From contig OZ025239.1 of NCBI GenBank assembly GCA_964019155.1, forward strand, positions 9,350,274-9,414,273: 64,000 nucleotides of DNA, in the 5' to 3' direction. This document shows positions 23,205 to 34,710 of the stretch, one piece after another. Under the pieces are notes generated by a model. It worked only from the letters and a program-made list of their open reading frames with translations. It ran no database searches and was not told where the DNA came from. The DNA is from Osedax fenrisi. Lineage: Eukaryota > Annelida > Polychaeta > Sabellida > Siboglinidae. Positions within the stretch are counted from its first letter, which is position 1; each line of letters begins with the position of its first letter. The position numbers were made by a program, and so were the translations under genes.

Positions 23205-25260
23205 AAAAAATTATTTAAACTTTTTTTTTTTATATTATATGTAACTTATACAAAATATTGTGATTAAAATGATGTTAAAATTATGTTCATTACATTATTC
23301 ATTTTGTTTATATTATATTATTTGTACCTATATAATCATATTGTTTATATTCATATATTATATTTGAAACTTGATTTACTCAGAATAATTATTTTGCATT
23401 TTGTATATCTCCAATTAATGTCTCTTCTTATTCAATATTGAATATTTTTTCTTCAAATTTTCACAATATTATATATAATATATAAATGAACAGTATGATT
23501 AATTATTCTATATATATAATATATGTAAATTTATATAAATTGTAAATTTAGTGATAATTTGTGATAAATATCTTAATTAATTATTTTTTTTTATAATTAA
23601 TCATTTTTATATTATTTATGTTAATAATTATTAAAATATATTCAACCATATGATAAAGCTATATGTTTATAATAAGATTGTTAAAAAATTATTACAAAAA
23701 CTTTAATATTATAAGAGTTTATACATTTTTAAAACATGCTATTTTCCCTATCTTTTACATGTATACTGTTTATAAGTAGCTGGTGCCCTTAAAATTTGAA
23801 AATGTATATAATATATACAAATTAAAAAAAGTATTAAATAAATACTTTTTAAATAAATATTAGAAATAAATAATGCACACTATTTTTTACTATTATATTA
23901 TTACAATATATTTTAATATGTTGTCTTTATATTTTATCATTTTAATAATATTTAATATTTTTAATTTTTTTATATTATACCATTATGTTTTATCACATTT
24001 TTATAATTTGTTTTATTATTTTAACAGCACTTTTTGTTTTATAACTGTTTTATTAGTTTAGATAATGAATTGAAATATGATGAAATATGCTGAGGGAAAT
24101 ATTAGTATTATTATTATTGTATTACTGTCCTAAAGCTATTATATTCATATAGGATACTATGGAGGTATCGATTTAATAAAGCTACCTATAGCTTTCAATG
24201 ATCCTCCTTAGACACATGTCTATAAACTGATTTCATTCATACATATACTCTGTTTATTTAACTTGGTTTAAATGCATAGTTCAAGTATGTACTGTGGTTA
24301 TATGGGATAATACATATGCATGTTTGAAACACTAACAATAACAAGTTTGGTACATACAAGGGTCTGGTCAACCCATGTGGGGCATGGGCAACCCTGAGGC
24401 TTCATTCATTTGTTCATTCTCATCATTACTTATAGTGATCACTTGTTCGATGTATTGGCTAATATTATTATTATAAAAAAATACATATCTTTAAAAAATA
24501 CAATTGTTATATAATATACTATTCATATGGAATTATTAAGGTCAAATACCTCGAAAGTCTTCGAAATATTTTATTTGTCGTTTATTATATTTTTCTTATG
24601 ATTAAAATACTAAAATGTATATTATCTTATTTTATTTTATATATATATGATATCCCTCTCAATAAATATAAATTTAATTTATATCGGTAATAATATGTTT
24701 AAAAAGGGGATAATATAAAGGATTATTATAAAAAAAAACATAAATAGAATACTCATATTTTGGTGATATATCAATTTAAATATATTATACTAACAAAATA
24801 GAATAAAATCTAAATTATGAGAATCTGAAATTTTATTTAATATGTGTAGGTAGAGAAACATAAATATGATGAGTACAATTTATTTTAAAATTAATAATCA
24901 AGGTAAATTATTATTAGGCATCTCTATAAAATATCATTTAATTTTTAATATTAAATTAATTTTAACAATAAAATATTAAAAATAAATTGAAAAATATATA
25001 ATTTTATATAACAAATTTAAGTAGGTAATATAATATAAATTAATAAAATAATAATAATAATAATTATATATATAAATATTTTATAACCTATTTAAGCATT
25101 AGTTTCACATTATAACAATTTATTTAATTAAATATTGTAATTATAATTTACGATTAGGTTAAATAAATAAATTATAATTTATAAATTAATAAAAATTGTA
25201 TTATAAAATATTAAAATATCATTTATTTGAATTTGGTAATTGTGAATATACATTTATTTA
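23205..25260. other. AT-rich stretch, nothing recognised
   Basis: Dominated by A/T runs. The hydrophobic frame at 23873-24061 is Phe/Ile/Tyr-only and reflects composition. A patch at about 24290-24450 is less AT-rich but gives no coding or repeat signal. Confidence 0.5.
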
Positions 25261-25290
25261 TAGTATATATACTATAGTCAATGCCCTTTG

Positions 25291-25349
25291 GTATATACTA
25301 TATATGATATACTACATACTATGTAGTACATAGTATGTAGTATATACCA
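25291..25349. repeat. Palindrome
   Basis: GGTATATACTA and TATACTACATACTATG are mirrored around TAGTA by CATAGTATGTAGTATA and TACC. Near-perfect hairpin of about 27 bp per arm. No evident function. Confidence 0.65.
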
Positions 25350-25879
25350 TGTTCAATTATAGAGAACTATTAATTATTATTAATAATAATTATTAATATA
25401 TTTTAATTAAATTATAACATAATTGTAATTATTGACATTTCTATAAACTAACCCACGAATTTTTATCAGAACCTTGTATGAACAATGGAGGCAGTAGGTT
25501 ATCATAACCCCATAGAGCTAGAGAGAAACTATTTCTCTCTATCTCTATGCATGACATAAACAAACATTGATAATATAAGTTACTTTACTATAACAAAGAA
25601 GTGTTCTTTATTTTATTTGTATTAAATAAATATTATTATTAAAAGGAGTTTACAAAATGTTAGATTCCTCCATAAAACAAACATTGTTAAGTATTAGGCT
25701 ATATAAACTACACATACTTTTCATCATGTAGTAACTCTAGTTTTCTAAAATCACATAGATTTGTAATATGTATACATAGTAGGATCCTATATGATGTGGA
25801 ATTCCTAATTTATTAGTGAATGGAGAAGCATTAACTCGGGTAACTTCGATGTTTATGACTCATTCGGTATATTACATAT

Positions 25880-26060
25880 CACTACCCATACACACGCCAA
25901 TTACTACTTGTGGCGTGCGTCGCGCTAATTAGGAAAGTGATATTACGTAATGCACTCATTAATTTGTTCACTGTCATGTTCACTATCATGTGTGCTATAA
26001 ATAGATATTAACAGTTGAGATAAAAATAGTACTGCAGTTCTAAATACTTAACTCGATTGA
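25880..26060 (+). promoter_or_regulatory. Possible core promoter with TATA box
   Basis: A CpG-containing piece (GTGGCGTGCGTCGCGCTAAT near 25912) is followed by TTACGTAATG and a TATA-type box (GCTATAAATAG, about 25994-26004). The downstream sequence contains no exon that I can recognise, so this is only a promoter-like island. Confidence 0.25.
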
Positions 26061-26163
26061 CGGTATACCGCTCCCAGTGAACGTGGAGGTATTTCTACCC
26101 TATATATATCCATAGGTTATAGCTAGATATATTCATAGATTTATAATTATAGTAAAATATAAA

Positions 26164-26201
<38 letters not shown>

Positions 26202-26269
26202 CTTACTTGTAGGGTTTTCATATGGACTTTCTGTATGTCTTACAATGTATGTCCTACCACTATAACCAT

Positions 26270-26540
26270 TTGCATAGGTAACACTGTTACCGTAACAGCC
26301 TATAGGCTATATATAGCCTATATAACAGCCTATATATAGGCTATAGTGTACTCGGCATTATCGAGACCTCCTGTAGGATATAACTATAACCTCTGAGGTT
26401 ATAGGAGGTATCGGCATTATAGACTATGTGACGCTCGAGAGCCATCGGGTGTAGGATATATACCTATAGGATATATAGCCGTGCAGTGTAGGACTTTCCT
26501 ACACTGTACACTGTATATTGAACACTGTACATTTGATACT
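26270..26540. repeat. Cluster of nested short palindromes
   Basis: Mirrored pieces include AACAGCCTATAGGCTATATA / TATATAGGCTATA, ATAACCTC / GAGGTTAT and GTGTAGG / CCTACAC. Together they could form several hairpins. No ORF. It may be the edge of the LTR element that follows, or its flank. Confidence 0.45.
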
Positions 26541-26599
26541 GCGCATTGTATTATAAATAAATTGATACAATATAAATAATAATTTGAAATAGATTATTA

Positions 26600-27061
26600 T
26601 GATTCGACTACAGCGCCTCTACCGCTAAGTGGTACGAACTACAGCGAATATCTTACGACTTACCGTGTTTCTATCGACGTATGGCCCACGAACAGCACCA
26701 CGAACAGCCGCCTCTCCGTCCCTCTCACGAGTGCGTGAATGTCGCGTTAATTACACTCGCCGATAACCTAACTATGCCTATCTAATCTATCTAACCTATG
26801 CATCGCCTAAACTACCACCCCACCCCTCCACGTACCATACACTTCCGTACAGTAAAAGTAGCGGCAACAACTCTCGTCTATTTACCCACACGGCGGTGGC
26901 TTTGATCTATTGTGGCGAGCGGCAATACACGTTGCGTCATACGTTAGGCCGCCAGCTCGACACTAAACGGACCACCACCGTGTTTCATATACAAATCGAT
27001 CATATTAGAGTTCATGTTGTTGTTCACAAAGATAATGAACTTTACATTAATATACATAACA
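26600..27061 (-). repeat. Probable 3' LTR of the Ty3/gypsy element
   Basis: A GC-richer block ends in CATTAATATACATAACA. On the minus strand it is preceded by a purine tract (GAAGGGGGA) and begins TGTTATG, the layout expected at polypurine tract and 3' LTR start. The last 57 bp recur at 28177-28233, on the far side of the coding region. The left edge at TGATTCGACTACAG (26600) is a guess based on TG..CA ends. No target duplication confirmed. Confidence 0.45.
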
Positions 27062-27207
27062 TCCCCCTTCGTTAGTCAATGAGATCGGGGGCTGGGATTT
27101 GATGTGGGGTGACTCACAATGGTCCACAGTGGGAATGGGTGAATCGATAATAATAGATATATAGTATATGATATATATAATGGTCGTGGCATGTGAGTAT
27201 ACACATG

Positions 27208-28016
27208 TCATAGGTCGAGGCGACTCGGTGGTCGGCGTTGGCGTGATGGTCGCTCGCATGCTACATCGGGTTGTGAGATGTCCGGTGGGTTACGGCTGGC
27301 AGTGTCGTCTCTTCTGGCGGTGTAGTCTCTACGCAAGACTGTCAGGGTTCGTCGGAATCTTGAGACGGGGTAATCTGAGTTTACCATGTACGAGTTCGGG
27401 GACGGGTGTTCCGCATGGATAGTGTCGGGACTCCATGTGCTGTTGATGGGGTTTCTGATGAACACGCGTTGTCCACTGTTCAGTGTCGGTTTGTTGGTTC
27501 GTGCTTTGGTGTTATAGCGGTCGGATGCTTTCTTTTGTCGGTCGTCGAGCAGCTTGTCTTGTTCAGTAGATGCTGGTGCTTTGGTCTTTGGTAGCGTCGT
27601 TTTGATGATCCTTCCGTATAGGAGTTCGGCTGGAGAGGGGTGGTTCCTTTCTAGGGGAGTGGCTCTTCAGAATAGTAGGTCTTTGTCAGGATTCTCTTTA
27701 TGGTTTGTATCTGTCGTTCGATGAATCCATTGCTTTGTGGATAGTGTGGTGAGCTGGTATTGTGCTGGAATCCCCAGCTCGCAGCGAATTGTGATGTTGC
27801 CGAGAATTGCGGTCCATTGTCGGAATGGAAGTGTCTCGGTATTCCGTGTTCTGAAAATATCTCCTTTAGTGTCTGGATGATACTACTGCTGTGAGTGCTT
27901 CTTAGTTTCCTTAGGATTGGAAATGTGGTGTAGATGTCGGCGACTAGCAGGTAATTTTCTTTGTTGAGCTCGAACAGGTCGGCTGCAATCGCCTCCCATG
28001 GTTCTCTTGGAATCAC
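27208..28016 (-). pseudogene. Ty3/gypsy integrase and polyprotein C-terminus, frameshifted
   Basis: The minus strand opens with VIPREPWEAIAADLFELNKE, the start of the integrase catalytic core with its first Asp. SDNGPQFSA carries the second Asp, and SPHYPQSNGFIERQIQTIKR the catalytic Glu. A one-base shift near 27660 moves the frame. The rest then runs ATPLERNHPSPAELLYGR, RQKKASDRYNTKAR, QRVFIRNPINSTWSP and PNSYMVNSD to a stop at 27208. SPAELLYGR and the VxxxNPxxxxW block are typical of the region after the core. Integrase would insert the cDNA copy. The frameshift and loss of protease and RT make it inactive. Confidence 0.8.
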
Positions 28017-28019
28017 GCC

Positions 28020-28233
28020 GCTGTCACCATGTTATGTTGCAATTCTTTATCATTAGCAACGTTATGAAGTTTGAGGTGCCACGGATCTTTGTGGGCTTGG
28101 ATGATTTCCGATAGGTTTATTAAAAGTAAAAACACAGCCTTAATATAACATATTTATTTATAAGAGGAAGTAGTTAGGTTAGAGTTCATGTTGTTGTTCA
28201 CCAAGATAATGAACTTTACATTAATATACATAA
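28020..28233 (-). mobile_element. 5' part of the deleted Ty3/gypsy element
   Basis: From 28233 leftwards the minus strand starts with the 57-bp LTR end also found at 27004-27061. TATAAATAAA and AATAAA motifs follow, then an open piece, SEIIQAHKDPWHLKLHNVAN then DKELQHNMVTAA, that stops making sense at the integrase junction near 28018. The piece could be the start of gag. If so, an internal deletion joined gag to integrase. Gag is too variable for certainty. Confidence 0.35.
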
Positions 28234-28457
28234 CAAGACTTAAATAATTTTTAAATCAGTAATACATTTTAAGACAGATTTAAACATATCTTATATGTGG
28301 AGATTATTAAATCAGAATTAAATCAGGATTTAACGCTTAATTATTAAAGCAATAGACAGATGTTTTAAAAACGTTTTAAATATAACATCTATTAATATAC
28401 TTATAAATTATAGAAATTATTCACGTTTAAAGATTTTAAAACATATATTCATATATC

Positions 28458-28620
28458 CGCAGAATTCTGCACGCGGAGCGGTCATGCGAGACGGCATCAA
28501 TGTATGACATACATTGTACGTGCGTCGTGATACCAGACATAGTGGGCTAGGCATAGGCATAGGGCTAGGCATAGGGTTAGGCATACGTGCGCTGTAATCA
28601 CGACGATATCATATATAACA
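28458..28620. repeat. Solo/partial LTR related to the 988-2030 element
   Basis: It shares GCGGAGCGGTCATGCGAGAC-like sequence, ACATTGTACGTGCGTCGTGA, TACCAG and the final ATATATAACA with the LTRs at 988-1198 and 1812-2030, in the same orientation. Inside it, near 28542-28582, a short GGCTAGGCATAGG tandem has expanded. No second LTR is nearby. Confidence 0.6.
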
Positions 28621-28672
28621 TTTTTCTATTACATGGTTCAGTAGGGAATATATATGGAAGAGTCCATTATGT

Positions 28673-28709
<37 letters not shown>

Positions 28710-28760
28710 CATGGAATGGTCCATTACATACAATATAAATGAGTGGTGTTGTATCAAGTT

Positions 28761-29164
28761 AAGCGTTAAGCGAGTGCTGGACAATAGATGCTAGTCTACG
28801 TAAGAAAATCGACGGATGCTATACCAGATTGTTAAGATTGGCGACCGATACTTCATGGAAAGAAAAGATAACCAACGTTCAACTCTATAGAGGACTGCCA
28901 AAGATAACTGATGTCATTAAAGATAGAAGACTGCGACTAGCAGGTCATTGTATAAGACACAATGACGAAATAGCGCACAATCTAATATTATGGACGCCAA
29001 AGACCGGTAAAAGAAACAGAGGACGACAACCCAAAACATTTGTAGATATTCTAAAGAACGACTGTGACTGCGAAGATGAAGACGAAATACGTTCATTGAT
29101 GATGGATCGTGCTGGATGGAAGAAAATGTCAAGATCTGGTCGAGCGAGAGCTCGACTAAAGTAA
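28761..29164 (+). pseudogene. LINE RT C-terminus, intact frame, 5'-truncated
   Basis: The plus strand encodes SECWTIDASLRKKIDGCYTR, LLRLATDTSWKEKITN, then RRLRLAGHCIRHNDE, LILWTPKTGKRNRGRQPKTF and MMDRAGWKKM. These are the conserved blocks of a large group of animal LINE RTs: the (A)GHC..R finger-like motif, the LILW box and the basic RGR. The clade is different from the YADD-IQLY elements elsewhere here. The frame stays open over about 130 residues, so the copy is young. The stop codon is formed by the first unit of the TAAG tail. It lacks endonuclease and palm. Confidence 0.75.
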
Positions 29165-29180
29165 GTAAGTAAGTAAGTTA
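29161..29180 (+). repeat. TAAG tail of the LINE
   Basis: Five TAAG-type units (TAAGTAAGTAAGTAAGT) directly follow the coding end. Short tandem tails of this kind mark the 3' end of several LINE groups. There is effectively no 3' UTR. Confidence 0.75.
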
Positions 29181-29269
29181 TATCAAATGATATCAATTTG
29201 ATACTAACTATGGGCAACCATAAACGTAAACAAAACATATAATTTGATTCTTACAATACTTATTATTTT

Positions 29270-30180
29270 ATATTTCCAGAACGTGTGATGCATTCAATGG
29301 AGAAGATTAATGTAACTCTGATGCCTTCTTTGGAGGAAATAGAGTTACGTGATAAAGATGCAGCTATGGAATGTTCTAAATAACTATTTTATATTTCATA
29401 TATACATTATTTTGATATATATATATGGGTATACCTTTTTCAGTTTAAATGTTATATCCAATTATTTTGTTTATTATTTTAATTTAGATTGAAAGTTTCA
29501 AGAACAAATGCAGTAAAGACGCGAGTGCCACTATCATATATGTCATAAAGTATCTAGATATAAAAGAGTACTCTTTTACTGGAAAAAGATACAAAAGATG
29601 AGAGGCTGTTGGCACCAGCAAAAAGTCATTTTAAATGATGCATGCATATATGCTTTTGTCACGTAAGTTTTAATACTAATACAATTATAATAAACTCTTA
29701 ATATATAGGTATACCTATAGTATACTATCTATGAAATGTATCCAGCGAGTAAGGATTAGATTTAAGGACTAGAGGAAACTAATTGCCGGATACTTATATA
29801 CCCAAGCTGATTTTATGGTTAAGATAATATTATATGTATTAGTATAATTATTAGTATACTTATTATATACTTATTATTATATTATATAATTATAATTATT
29901 AATAATCTATCCCAATATATAATTCATACATAAGTATTATTTTCTTCTTTTAGATAATAAAGACTAAAGTTAAAAATCATAAACCTACTAATGTTTTAAC
30001 GGAAGATAAAATTGAGGCCGATATATTCGTATATAGAAAGCAAATGGTAATTAAATTCATATATTTTCTTTATTATTAATCAATTATTTTAAAGATAGTC
30101 GATACTGAAGAATTAGACGCCCTGATGCAAGAAATTAAACTTTCACAAAGATGTAATGTAATACTGCTTTATTTTTGATC
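29270..30180 (+). other. Series of exon-like pieces with splice-like borders, unassigned
   Basis: Several short open pieces sit behind acceptor-like sites: TTTCCAG at about 29279 (MEKINVTLMPSLEEIELRDK), TTTAATTTAG at about 29486 (IESFKNKCSKDASATIIYVI), CTTTTAG at about 29954 (IIKTKVKNHKPTNVLTEDKI) and TTTTAAAG at about 30095 (IVDTEELDALMQEIKLSQRC). Good donors are CAC|GTAAGT at about 29660 and ATG|GTAATT at about 30046. Some pieces contain stops before the donor, so a working gene is doubtful. It may be a decayed gene or captured exons. No family recognised. Confidence 0.3.
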
Positions 30181-30368
30181 TAAATTCTGATTTGATTACT
30201 GCTTTATATGTGAGTAAAAACTATATGGATATTTTAAGATATATATATAAATATATATATATATATCTATATATATCTTTCCCCACCCTATATATATATT
30301 TTAAGATGTATATATAGTTTGTACTCACAATAAAGCAGTAATAAATCAGAATTTAAATCAAAAATAAA
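30168..30368. mobile_element. Foldback element with 75-80 bp arms
   Basis: TTTTTGATCTAAATTCTGAT, TTACTGCTTTAT, GTGAGTA and ACTATAT on the left are mirrored by ATATAGTTTGTACTCAC, ATAAAGCAGTAATAAATCAG and AATTTAAATCAAAAAT on the right. The arms face each other across a TA-rich loop around 30250-30300. No ORF. Confidence 0.65.
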
Positions 30369-30625
30369 GCAGTAATAAATCAGTATTTTAATAATAAATA
30401 TATCAGTACTAAATCAGAATTAAAATCAGAAATGTAACAGTACTAAATCAGAATTTTAATCAGATTTAAATCAGAATTTAAACTTTCTTAATAAGATTTA
30501 AAAATGTGTCACTGTTTAAACCTATCATAATTTAATCAGATTTAAATCTGGGGAATTAAAGCAGATTTTAAATCAGAATGTTCGAAAATCTAATTAAAAA
30601 GTACTGCTTTAATAAGTATTTAAGT
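30369..30625. repeat. AAATCAGAAT short-repeat region
   Basis: Irregular repeats of AAATCAGAATTTTAATCAG and AAAGCAGTAATAAATCAG continue from the right arm of the foldback. Similar AATCAGAATTAAATCAGGAT sequence is present at about 28310-28335. Confidence 0.55.
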
Positions 30626-30670
30626 CTGCTATTATTGTTTGCTGGGCAAATAATTTTGGATTTTACAATA

Positions 30671-30935
30671 ATCCATGGCAGCAGTATTTACGATAAATAT
30701 TTAGACTGCCTGTCATAACACGAATACTGAGTAGCTTAATATCATGCTTCCTCAGGCTTAACGAATATAGGTCTTTAGACGTTAGGGTTGAGGGTATACC
30801 ACGCCAGTTCCAACAAGAGGCACTTAATTTAACCTGCTTTGCACCAGTAAGTTGTTTAGCGTATGATAGTATTTCAGGTGTGTTATAGTAGTCAGTTTTG
30901 TGTCGGTATTTGGTATCAGTAGTACCTATCTATTG
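30671..30935 (-). pseudogene. Possible LINE C-terminal/RNase H tail remnant
   Basis: An open minus-strand stretch without a start codon reads TTDTKYRHKTDYYNTPEILS, then SCWNWRGIPSTLTSKDLYSL, SLRKHDIKLLSIRVMTGSLN and a stop. The pattern SKD/RLSRKxxxxLxxLxTGxxxLN resembles the region after the RNase H domain in some LINE and LTR polyproteins. No catalytic residues are visible. Moderate to low confidence. Confidence 0.35.
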
Positions 30936-31539
30936 TATCAGTTGAAATATGCGTATCTATAATATAATATATATATAATATAAACAATATCATTTCGGTA
31001 TGCCAGTAAGTAGGGTTTGCGTAAGCCAAGTTGTTATCGTATGTGTGGTTCCAGTATAATTTTAAATTTGTACTTATTCAGTAGAGTGATTAAAAGATCG
31101 TTAACGTAATTATGCCTATAAATAATGTTATTATAATTAAATCTACAGGTCTGCATAATGTGATTTAGGCAGCTATATATATATATAATTGCACCCTAGC
31201 CTTAAGCAGTTTGTATTTATACTTGGAAACATACATCTATATCTGTAATGTGTATACATTAGACGTGCTTAAGCTTTACCATATCTATAAAATCACGACC
31301 AGAACATCTTTATAGGAGAAGTTATCCAATTATTGATAAAAAGGACTATGCACATGCCTAATTCTATACCCTTACCATCGACAGAATTAATATATTAATA
31401 TATTGAATAATATTTATTTATGGACATGTTATCAACAAACGTGTATTCATCGTAGAACATTTTAGAATAACGTTATCGGGAAGAATTTGAATAATAGTGT
31501 CATCATTCCTTCTAATAGATGAAATCATTTTTAGCCACA

Positions 31540-32715
31540 GCACCGGTATTTCCAGAAAAAGACGAGTGATAGCTATCCCACCGACACTACTAGGTGCGTA
31601 GGATTTCGTTTATCGTCAACTGAACTTGTTGGTATTACAAGGATTAATGTTAACAATATTTTCACATTGGTATATAATTTCTCTATATTTTCCTAGATAT
31701 ATATGTCCGATTTCAAGTTTATTCATAATTTATCAGTTATTTTCAGAGATAATATAATTTCTATGTATCATTTCATCTAAAGACGGACGCATTTCTTTGT
31801 AATATTCGAGTGTATCTTTGATAGCGACCTTTCTTATTATCCAGCGAGCTATACACAATTTCTTCAATTTACAAGATATTTAATTATTTCTAAATTGTAT
31901 AGAATTATAGTACACTTATCCTATTTCATTAACTATAGTTAATATACGTATAATATACTCCGATTCGCTAACGTATTAAGCAACTATGTGTACTCAATTA
32001 GCTGTGCAATGAGTGTAATATTCTATTGGTTTTCTTGAAATACTAAAGCCTTTATACAATTTTATCTTCCTGTCATATTACTTGCTCCATCATATGACCT
32101 CGTAAATTCATTCTCATTAAACAAAATATTATTAATGTATAATTTTATCCAATGTATATTTGCTAAATGTTCTGCCTTAATATTAGCTATTTCGTATAGA
32201 CATACTCATATTTCTGTAACTCAGAGTTTTGTTTTGACATGCCGAATAAATATTTTCAGTTACCATATATAACCAAGCATGTTTCTTATTGAGAATTTAA
32301 TATTTTCATTATTTAATAGTTTGAGGAATGGACCTCAAAATGTTATTTACCACTGAAAGCTATTTTTATTTGACCTAATTATATTATAGAAGTAAATATA
32401 GCTAACAGAACAATTTTATTATTTTGTTATATAATTTGTATTACGTATACTCATTACATCTGTAATACTCTTTATATTCTTCCATTGAAATATGGTATAT
32501 ATGCATATTAGATTTTCCATGATTAATAAATCATTCAAATGCCTTTTTTCAATTTGAATAAGCAGTAATTATAAAGTATGTGATATTATCACACTTGTTA
32601 TTTTTATAATGTTGAATGTCATAGTAGAAAAACACTACTTCCTTTTCACAACACCAATACATCCATTGAAATTTGTTGTACCAGTTTTTCTGGAATAATA
32701 AAGTTTGATCTTTGC
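31540..32715 (-). pseudogene. hAT transposase of the TTF/DUF4371 type, decayed
   Basis: Minus-strand blocks appear in the right order. NWYNKFQWMYWCCEKEVVFF (about 32700-32640) resembles the TTF-type zinc-finger region with WYxxFxWL. EFTRSYDGASNMTGR (about 32110-32065) matches the GQSYDGAxxMxG box of the catalytic core. KKLCIARWIIRKVAIKDTLE and YYKEMRPSLDEMI (about 31870-31760) match the LC.TRW.xR box. A last piece, SVGGIAITRLFLEIPVLWLK, lies near 31600-31540. Frameshifts and stops separate the blocks. Such a protein would cut and paste a hAT element. Terminal repeats were not located. Confidence 0.65.
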
Positions 32716-33202
32716 TATTACAACTATAAACATATTTTGTAATACATCTTATATCTGGCTATAAGGGCTTATCAACGTTTTTTATTTCTCCAGGTATTGA
32801 TAATATTGATAATATTGTGACTAACAATCAAATATTATAATGTGTATTTTACTAATAATCGCTACTAACATTAAATTGTCAAATTATTAACACATTATTA
32901 AATTATTTTAAAAAATTGACTCAAAACATGGGGTGGTCAAAATATATCCGGACCCCCCTATTTATAAATGGGGGGGGTCGGGACACCCACGACCCCCCTG
33001 TTCCTGCGCCCCTATGCATGCGCACGGGTATACGTGCATACGTACTCTTCAGACTAATGCATACTACTAAGAACATGTTAAATAGGTCTGCTTACGGTTT
33101 ACCTTTGCTCGTTTACCGAGAGTTCATATAGCCTACGTATACTGCATGTTTAACTGCAGATTTGATTATCAAAATCTGTAGTAACCCTAACCATATTGTC
33201 TG

Positions 33203-33487
33203 GGATCTATGGCTCAGTGGGACAACCGAAAGCTAGTAAGCCAGAAGTCCCGAATTCGACTCTAGGCAGTTCTTGTTTTTCTCTTGTGTTTATCGAGAAC
33301 TTAAAAACGTTATATAAAAACACAAGAAAAACAGTGTTACTAATTGTATTGTATTGTCCGGGGCCCCCACAGTTATTTATGTCTTACGACTTCTTGAGGG
33401 GTCCATTTGTATCCGCTATTTGTATTGTATTCAATATATATATTTTTGATTTCAATGAATAAATATTATTATTATTATTATTATTAT
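33203..33487 (+). repeat. tRNA-derived SINE, family 2
   Basis: A tRNA-like head carries an A-box-like ATGGCTCAGTGGGACAACC and a B box (ATTCGACTC). GGCAGTTCTTGTTTTTCTCT follows, and the tail is an ATT run at 33466-33487. The head matches the minus-strand copy at 46690-46783. The family is distinct from family 1. Confidence 0.7.
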
Positions 33488-33546
33488 GATTGTGGTCGTG
33501 TTCACACGGTAAAGCTAGTCTGAGACATTACGTCATACATGTTCGT

Positions 33547-33718
33547 TAGGGGCGCTGCAACAGGGGGCGGGGACGGGGGGATATGTCCCCCACCCCCCTG
33601 ACTTTAAAATCTAGGGGGACCTCCTATGTATTTGTCCCCCCCCCCACTTTTACCATAACATTTATTTTGATTGGTTGGCACCCCCCCCTACATACACACC
33701 CTCGTTCCAGCGCCCCTA
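33547..33718. mobile_element. GC-rich short TIR element
   Basis: Ends TAGGGGCGCTGCAAC and GTTCCAGCGCCCCTA are inverted copies over about 15 bp. The inside has C and G runs (CCCCCCACCCCCC, GGGGGACC), unlike the AT-rich flanks. Related C/G-run sequence lies at about 32945-33015. No ORF and no clear target duplication. Confidence 0.45.
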
Positions 33719-34368
33719 ATATGCCTACGTATATTACACTATTGTTCATACACGTGTATCTGTACAGGTGAATGTTACGCAGTGTTCATACATTACCGAC
33801 CTCCACATTGCACTATTAATAGTACCGTAAGATATATTATTGAAATATGGCTAAAACATGGCTGAATAACCCCTATATATTATCCTGAATACATATTTCT
33901 AATTGTTGTGTTAATATTTATACCTATTTCGCAGTCACTAAATAGCTTCAATCACCTAGTGTTTTCTTCTAGTATTTACTAGTATTGATTCTTAATTTGA
34001 AGTATGACTTCTATATTATCATGTAAATATATCCGCTCTTTTCTTAGAAATCGTCTTATTTGTATATATTGGTGTTTATAATGAATGTACTTTAGTAAAT
34101 ATTGATCATCCTTCAATACATTATTTGTTGAGGAGTTTTACAACCCTATACTTTATATGAATACCCAATTAATTTAATGTAGGTGTGTGTAATATCCTAT
34201 GTGAATTTTAGTTTCACTATATTTCTTCTTTTTCTCTTCGTATGAATTTAAATAAATATTTCTCAATGATTCGGTGATTTCCTACCCATTTTCGTAGTCA
34301 ATGTTTAGCTTCAATTTTACCCGCAAAAATAGTTTCCTATTAAAATCACTTTTATATGTTTTGCACAA

Positions 34369-34374
<6 letters not shown>

Positions 34375-34434
<60 letters not shown>
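34375..34434. repeat. TA microsatellite, about 30 units
   Basis: Unbroken TA run of about 60 bp, directly followed by a fragment of the TA-inserting element family. Confidence 0.9.
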
Positions 34435-34435
<1 letters not shown>

Positions 34436-34710
34436 GAATACATATAACCGAATACGGACACTCTCGGTATCTAAGAAATAATAAATCCTACAAAAAAAAT
34501 GTTTAATGAATAAAATATTCATAATTATATAAATAGTCTAAATAAGTATTTTTTATATTTTATTATTAAAAATAGTGCTGATATATCCAATAAACTGATT
34601 TTTTATTACGTTATAAATTTATGAAATTTTTTTTTAACTTAAAACCTTCTTAGGAATATACAAATATATCAATATAAAACATAACAATATATTATTAAAA
34701 ACTAAAGAAT
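34435..34710 (+). mobile_element. Fragment of the 59100-60011 TIR element family
   Basis: CCGAATACGGACACTCTCGG, AAATCCTACAAAAAAAATG, TATCCAATAAACTGATTTTT and AAAACCTTCTTAGGA are in the same order as the left part of the complete copy at 59100-60011. The left tip is altered (GGGAATACATATAACCGAAT). The copy stops near 34710. Non-autonomous. Confidence 0.7.

Noticed and set aside
25470..25500. EGF-like start (EPCMNNGGS) after an acceptor-like TTTTTATCAG
   Set aside because: Only nine residues before the next possible donor and no further Cys pattern nearby; too short to support.
27168..27594. Plus-strand frames of 62-84 codons rich in Gly/Val/Cys
   Set aside because: Antisense shadows of the integrase C-terminal region read on the minus strand.
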